Shown one piece after another: positions 51,989 to 56,419 of a stretch of 56,419 bases of DNA. The stretch comes from Prochlorococcus sp. AG-436-C13 (lineage in GTDB: Bacteria > Cyanobacteriota > Cyanobacteriia > PCC-6307 > Cyanobiaceae). The first letter of the stretch is position 1. Every line of letters starts with the position of its first letter. The notes beneath the pieces were generated by a model. That model did no database searches. It was not told where the DNA came from and saw nothing but the letters and a program-made list of their open reading frames with translations. Location: the NCBI GenBank assembly GCA_003212695.1, contig QCPC01000003.1:65141-121559 (forward strand), written 5' to 3'. The position numbers were made by a program, and so were the translations under genes.

Positions 51989-53062
51989 TTGAAATTCTCA
52001 AATTGGCTAGGTTTGGCTGGGTTAATAGCTTCATTTCTTCTGGTTTGGAGTCTAAAAGAACTAATAATATTGATTTTTGCAGGTGTAATAATTGCGATGG
52101 CTCTATGTACCCTTACAGGTAAAATCAAAAATTTACTTCCTTTACCTAGACAAATTTGCTTATTAATAACGCTTGCCAGTGTTCTATTAATACTAAGTGT
52201 TTCTATGCTCATAGTAATACCACAATTCAATCAAGAGTTAAAGCAATTAATAAGTCAACTACCTTATTCTGCCAAGGCCTTATGGGATATAATGAACTCA
52301 ACTATAGAAAGAATTTCTACTATTTTAGATAACAAGGATTCACAATTAATTGAAAATATTAGTCTTACATTTAAACAATTTGAAGCCATGCCAGACGGTG
52401 TCGTTCTTGCAAATGGAATAACTGATAGTCTAAATAGCTTATTAAATTTTGCTGGCAACCTTGGAGCAGGAATAATACAAGTTATATTTGTACTATCTAT
52501 TAGTTTAATGATCTCAGTACAACCAGAAGCTTATAGGGAGATAATAATAAGACTTACCCCCTCATTCTATCGAAGAAGAGCAATGTACATCCTTCTAGAA
52601 TGTGGAGAAGCTCTTAGCAATTGGATGACGGGAGTAATTATAAGCTCTACATTTGTTGCTTTGTTAGCAGGTTTAACCCTTTATTTATTAGGTGTAAAGC
52701 TTGTAGTAGCAAATGCTTTACTAGCAGGGGCCTTAAATATTATTCCAAATATTGGTCCCACAATAAGCACAATTTTCCCTATATCAGTAGCTCTTCTTGA
52801 TGCTCCTTGGAAGTCAATTGCAATTATTATTTCTTATATAACAATTCAAAATATTGAAAGCTATATCATTACTCCCTCAGTAATGCAGCACAAAGTAAAG
52901 TTACTTCCTGGACTAACTCTGACTGCTCAATTTATTTTTACCGTAATGTTTGGTCCAATAGGTTTATTAATTTCCCTACCTTTAGCAGTGGTAATTCAAG
53001 TTTTAACAAAAGAAATAATCATACATGACATTTTAGACAAAAGTAACGCACAAGTAATTTAG
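51989..53062 (+). CDS. AI-2E/PerM family membrane protein
   Basis: A 357-residue permease-like protein with about eight hydrophobic segments. The family signature lies in AGALNIIPNIGPTISTIFPISVALLDAPWKSIAIIISYITIQNIESYIITP and PLAVVIQVLTKEII. Substrate is unknown; some relatives export peptides or auxins. It starts at TTG 51989, 5 bp after psb28, and is probably cotranscribed with it. Confidence 0.8.
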   Translation: MKFSNWLGLAGLIASFLLVWSLKELIILIFAGVIIAMALCTLTGKIKNLLPLPRQICLLITLASVLLILSVSMLIVIPQFNQELKQLISQLPYSAKALWDIMNSTIERISTILDNKDSQLIENISLTFKQFEAMPDGVVLANGITDSLNSLLNFAGNLGAGIIQVIFVLSISLMISVQPEAYREIIIRLTPSFYRRRAMYILLECGEALSNWMTGVIISSTFVALLAGLTLYLLGVKLVVANALLAGALNIIPNIGPTISTIFPISVALLDAPWKSIAIIISYITIQNIESYIITPSVMQHKVKLLPGLTLTAQFIFTVMFGPIGLLISLPLAVVIQVLTKEIIIHDILDKSNAQVI

Positions 53063-53096
53063 ACTGGAAAACATTATCTTTCAGCAAAAAAATTAA

Positions 53097-53348
53097 TTAA
53101 TTCGTATTATTATTACCGATTTTAGGTATAAATATCAAAACCAAAATTGCAAGAGGATGATTATAAATAGCAAAGAAAAGTCCTATAAAAGTAAAGTTTT
53201 CAATTAACAGCCTTATTTCAAAACGAATATCCCATAAGGCTATAAAAACAAGAAGCAATGATATCCAATTTGATTTTAAATATATATATATTTGCCTAAA
53301 ATCAAATTTCTTTAATCTTACACTATTAAAGCAAGATCTAAGCATCAA
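53097..53348 (-). CDS. Small membrane protein coupled to secF
   Basis: An 83-residue protein with two hydrophobic segments (WISLLLVFIALWDIRFEIRLLI and FTFIGLFFAIYNHPLAILVLIFI). Its ATG overlaps secF's TGA (ATGA-type junction), so it is translated from the secDF transcript. This two-helix small protein has no recognised family; the linkage suggests a Sec accessory, which is inference. Confidence 0.65.
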   Translation of the reverse strand: MMLRSCFNSVRLKKFDFRQIYIYLKSNWISLLLVFIALWDIRFEIRLLIENFTFIGLFFAIYNHPLAILVLIFIPKIGNNNTN

Positions 53349-54310
53349 TTGTCATTTGTGAGAGTAAGTAAAGAAGGAACTAAAGCAATACTAGACCAAC
53401 TACCTATCACAACTCCCATTGCCAATGCTATAGAGAACCAGTATAAAGAATATCCTCCAAAGAATATTAATGCCAAAAGTGGTAGCAATGTAGTTCCACT
53501 CGTATAAAGAGTTCTAGTAAGAGTTGCAGAAACTGCTATATCAATTTTTTGTTTATAAGGTAATGAAATATCTTGATTATCTATCTCTCTAATTCTGTCA
53601 TAAACCACAACGGTATCATTTACCGAATAACCAGCGATTGTAAGTAGTGCAACTGCAAAAAGACTATTTACTTCAACATCCAGAAATACACCTAACCAAG
53701 AGAAAATACCCGCAATGATAAATATGTCATGAAAAAGAGCCAATAAAGCAAAAAACGAGAATTTCCTATCGAACCTTATTGATATATATATTGCAACACA
53801 AGAAAAAGCTACAAGTAGTGATACTAAAGTGGTTTTTAATAATTTACTTCCCAATGTTGGTCCTATAGTTTCTATTGACAATCCTCCATCTTCAAAGGGT
53901 CCTATATCATTAACAATTGATTCAACAATCGCCTTACTTTCTGAAGCCGCAATTGACGGTACTCTAATCAATATTGATTTATATCCGTCAAGGAATTGGA
54001 CTCTTGCTGAAGCCATTTTTTGATTAGTCTCTTTATTTGAAAAATCAATGTTAATTAACTTATCTGAAACATCTAAGGCGCTTATTTGAGTACATTTATC
54101 AATACATTTTCTTTCTAACTTTATTTGAGTTCCCCCAGTAAAATCCAAACCAGGACGTAATGGAAGTCCTATAGTTGGCGTTAAAAAAGATGTAACAAAA
54201 CCCAAAAAACTTACAAGCACTGCAAAAGCAGATATCAACCAAACCTTGGATCTATTTCTGGATAAACTGATATATGTTTTTCCAGTAAAAGTCTTAGGAG
54301 AAAATGTCAC
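53345..54310 (-). CDS. secF: Protein export membrane protein SecF
   Basis: A 321-residue SecF: an N-terminal helix, DFTGGTQIKLERK, a periplasmic domain and five further membrane segments with the RND-like IAGYSVNDTVVVYDRIRE motif. With SecD it drives the late steps of Sec translocation using the proton motive force. It follows secD by 9 bp. Confidence 0.95.
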   Translation of the reverse strand: MTFSPKTFTGKTYISLSRNRSKVWLISAFAVLVSFLGFVTSFLTPTIGLPLRPGLDFTGGTQIKLERKCIDKCTQISALDVSDKLINIDFSNKETNQKMASARVQFLDGYKSILIRVPSIAASESKAIVESIVNDIGPFEDGGLSIETIGPTLGSKLLKTTLVSLLVAFSCVAIYISIRFDRKFSFFALLALFHDIFIIAGIFSWLGVFLDVEVNSLFAVALLTIAGYSVNDTVVVYDRIREIDNQDISLPYKQKIDIAVSATLTRTLYTSGTTLLPLLALIFFGGYSLYWFSIALAMGVVIGSWSSIALVPSLLTLTNDN

Positions 54311-54319
54311 AAGCTTAAT

Positions 54320-55804
54320 CTAACTAATTTGTTTAGGGAGTTGTTTTAAAGGTAAGAAATTGGAAGGTCTTCTTAAATATTTATAGCTCATAAAGAATCT
54401 CAAGAGAACACGTGTACAGCTCAATGCTGTAAATAAACTAATAACTACACCTAAGCCAAGAGTAGCTGCAAAACCCTTAACAAAGCCAGTCCCTAAATAA
54501 AAAAGTGATATGCAACTAATCAAGGTAGTTATATGTCCATCAATTATTGAAGAGAAAGCTTGAGAGAATCCAGTATCTATAGATCTAATCAATGTATTAC
54601 CTCTTCTAAGCTCATCCTTAACTCTTTCAAATATGAGCACGTTGGCATCAACTGCCATTCCAATACTCAAAATAAAACCAGCTATACCAGGAAGTGTAAG
54701 AGTAACTGGAATAAGTGTATAAACAGCAAAGTTAAACAGAGCGTAAAAAGAAAGTGCCAATATGGCAACAATGCCTGCAATTCTATAAAAAATGACCATG
54801 AAAATTGCAACCATTGCCAAGCCTAGAAGAGCTGCTGTCAAACTTCTCTGAATATTTTCTTCACCTAAAGTGGGGCCAATAGTTCTTATCTGAATTATCT
54901 CCACCGGCAATGGCAATGATCCGCCTCTAAGTTGAACTTCAAGTTCTCTAGCTGAATCCGCTGTAAAATTTCCACTTATTGTTGCAGAGCCACCAGTTAT
55001 ACCTGCTAATTTAAATTGTTCTCCAACACTTGCTTCGCTAATTGATTCACCGTCTAGAATAATTCCCAATAATCTATCTTTACCAGCTATTGATTTAGTT
55101 AATTTAGCAAATTTATCACCGCCATCTTTGTTAAAAGTAAGTGTAACCTCCCAAGAAGATAAATTTTGTTCTTGTCGTCTACCTGCGCTTAATAAATCAC
55201 TTCCAGTTAAGTAAGAAGGTTCAAAAAGTTTTACGATCTCACTATTAATTTTTTGCTTAATTGCTTCTAGATCCTCTTCTTTATTTGATGAAGTTTGGTT
55301 TAAATTCAAGGCAAGTTTTAAATTTTCAATCGTTTTCTGTTGACCCTCTATTTCTTCAATATCAGTTTTCTTATTTCCAGAATTTTCTGCAAGAAGAGCA
55401 ATATTTCTATATTGATTTCTTAGCCTTTGATATTTCTGCATTTCCATTCTTGTACCTGGCTTTTGAGATCTGAACTCCAATAATGCCGTTTTACCTAAAA
55501 CCCTTGCTGCTTTTGATGGCTCCTGTTCACCAGGTAATTCCAAAATAAGTTGATTTGTACCTATAGTTCTTAAAGAAGATTCTGCAACTCCTAGTCCATT
55601 TACACGTCTATCCAAGACTGATTGAACAGCCTCAAGGTCTTGTGAACTTACCTTTGCTGAAGGATTAACCGATTGAACCTCAAGTGTTAATTGACTACCT
55701 CCTCTAAGATCTAAACCCAGCTGAAAAGGCAACCTAATGCAAAGTAAAAAAGAAGAAATTACCAACGCCAATAAAAGAGCAAGCCAACCTTGTTGTCGAG
55801 CCAT
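54320..55804 (-). CDS. secD: Protein export membrane protein SecD
   Basis: A 494-residue SecD from ATG 55804 (a TTG one codon earlier, at 55807, would add a residue). Features: DLRGGSQLTLE, the large periplasmic P1 region, and a C-terminal membrane part with GIAGFILSIGMAVDANVLIFERVKDELR. It lies directly after pdhB (3 bp) and before secF, forming pdhB-secD-secF-small gene. Confidence 0.95.
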   Translation of the reverse strand: MARQQGWLALLLALVISSFLLCIRLPFQLGLDLRGGSQLTLEVQSVNPSAKVSSQDLEAVQSVLDRRVNGLGVAESSLRTIGTNQLILELPGEQEPSKAARVLGKTALLEFRSQKPGTRMEMQKYQRLRNQYRNIALLAENSGNKKTDIEEIEGQQKTIENLKLALNLNQTSSNKEEDLEAIKQKINSEIVKLFEPSYLTGSDLLSAGRRQEQNLSSWEVTLTFNKDGGDKFAKLTKSIAGKDRLLGIILDGESISEASVGEQFKLAGITGGSATISGNFTADSARELEVQLRGGSLPLPVEIIQIRTIGPTLGEENIQRSLTAALLGLAMVAIFMVIFYRIAGIVAILALSFYALFNFAVYTLIPVTLTLPGIAGFILSIGMAVDANVLIFERVKDELRRGNTLIRSIDTGFSQAFSSIIDGHITTLISCISLFYLGTGFVKGFAATLGLGVVISLFTALSCTRVLLRFFMSYKYLRRPSNFLPLKQLPKQIS

Positions 55805-55807
55805 CAA

Positions 55808-56419
55808 TTAAACCCCTAAATTAATAATCTTTTCTGCCGTTTCAACAATCTGATGCGGTTGAATAATAGTTAAATTCTCGAGCTTACCATTATAAGGAGT
55901 GGGAATATCCTGACTGGAAAGCCTTATAGGTCGGCAATCTAGATAATCAAAACAGTTTTCATTAATAAGAGCAATCAATTCAGCACCTATACCACCTGTT
56001 TTCATGCATTCTTCAACAATGATTACTCGATTTGTTTTTTTTATTGAACGAGAAATAGTTTCCATATCAAATGGCTTAAGACTAATTAAGTCAATCAATT
56101 CAACATCAATATTTTTCTTTTCCAATAGTTCAACTGCCTTTAAACAATGATGGCGCATTCGAGAATAAGTAAGTATGGTCACATCTTTCCCTTCTTTAAC
56201 TAAATCTGCCTGATCAAGAGCACATAAATAGTCACCTTCAGGTAATTCTTCAGTCAGGTTATAAAGCAGCACATGCTCAAAAAACAAAACAGGGTTATTG
56301 TCTCTTATTGCAGCTTTCATTAAACCCTTTGCATTAGTAGGCGTACTACAGGCAACTATTTTAATTCCAGGAACAGCATGAAAGTAAGCTTCAAGTCTCT
56401 GACTATGTTCAGCACCAAG
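55808..56419 (-). CDS. pdhB: Pyruvate dehydrogenase E1 component beta subunit, partial
   Basis: The C-terminal 203 residues of PdhB; the 5' part is beyond the window. The frame starts at the window edge with [21 protein letters not shown] and contains [27 protein letters not shown], typical of cyanobacterial E1 beta. It makes acetyl-CoA with the E1 alpha and E2/E3 subunits. It precedes secD by only a few bases. Confidence 0.93.
   Translation of the reverse strand, partial: LGAEHSQRLEAYFHAVPGIKIVACSTPTNAKGLMKAAIRDNNPVLFFEHVLLYNLTEELPEGDYLCALDQADLVKEGKDVTILTYSRMRHHCLKAVELLEKKNIDVELIDLISLKPFDMETISRSIKKTNRVIIVEECMKTGGIGAELIALINENCFDYLDCRPIRLSSQDIPTPYNGKLENLTIIQPHQIVETAEKIINLGV

Overview
The window is a stretch of Prochlorococcus chromosome. 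The strongest sign is an intact Pcb chlorophyll a/b antenna gene at 42778-43833, supported by lycopene beta-cyclase (crtL-b), gun4, a psb28-like gene, a cyanobacterial DUF2811 protein, MetA/MetY, SecD/SecF and PdhB, all in AT-rich DNA with short intergenic gaps. A low-light clade is plausible but the window does not settle it.

Layout. (1) 1-4204: small, mostly secreted or membrane-anchored proteins of unknown function beside a prepilin peptidase. (2) 4841-13875: a roughly 9.0 kb integrative element inserted in the anticodon loop of a tRNA-Ser(UGA) gene. It splits the gene into a 5' half (4813-4855) and a 3' half (13861-13919) and carries its own complete tRNA-Ser(UGA) (13559-13645). The element encodes a full-length tyrosine recombinase, a second minimal tyrosine recombinase, a terminase-small-subunit-like protein, a primase-polymerase/helicase, a ribbon-helix-helix protein and an excisionase-like HTH protein in a tightly coupled operon. 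Non-coding DNA in it holds paired GGTCA repeats just inside both ends, a hairpin cluster and iteron-like repeats. It has a small-terminase-like gene and replication genes but no capsid, portal, large terminase or tail gene, so it looks like a phage-satellite relative of the Prochlorococcus tycheposons. (3) 13920-17860: the eroded island edge, with a truncated staphylococcal-nuclease-like gene, several small ORFs, an RHH protein with tandem 11-bp repeats upstream, and a pentapeptide-repeat protein. (4) 17958-24770: a GMC oxidoreductase, CbiX chelatase, FAD-linked oxidase and SulP transporter. (5) 24819-27638: AlkB-like protein and a MetA/MetY pair for methionine synthesis. (6) 28461-33484: a sugar-kinase-like gene, a Rossmann-like protein, stpA and arsS. 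(7) 33505-44264: Fur regulator, isochorismatase, MscS channel, LPOR-like SDR, crtL-b with a coupled leader ORF, a GIY-YIG/membrane fusion, GST, GltS and Pcb. (8) 44394-56419: hisS, exonuclease, gun4, mnmH, a frameshifted psb28, an AI-2E permease, secF, secD and the 3' part of pdhB.

The most interesting system is the element. Its tRNA copy appears to replace the split host gene, while clean recombination between the two identical 15-bp cores would rebuild the host gene exactly. If this is the only intact tRNA-Ser(UGA) in the genome, loss of the element by anything other than precise excision would be lethal. All calls come from reading the sequence and conceptual translations; no searches were run.
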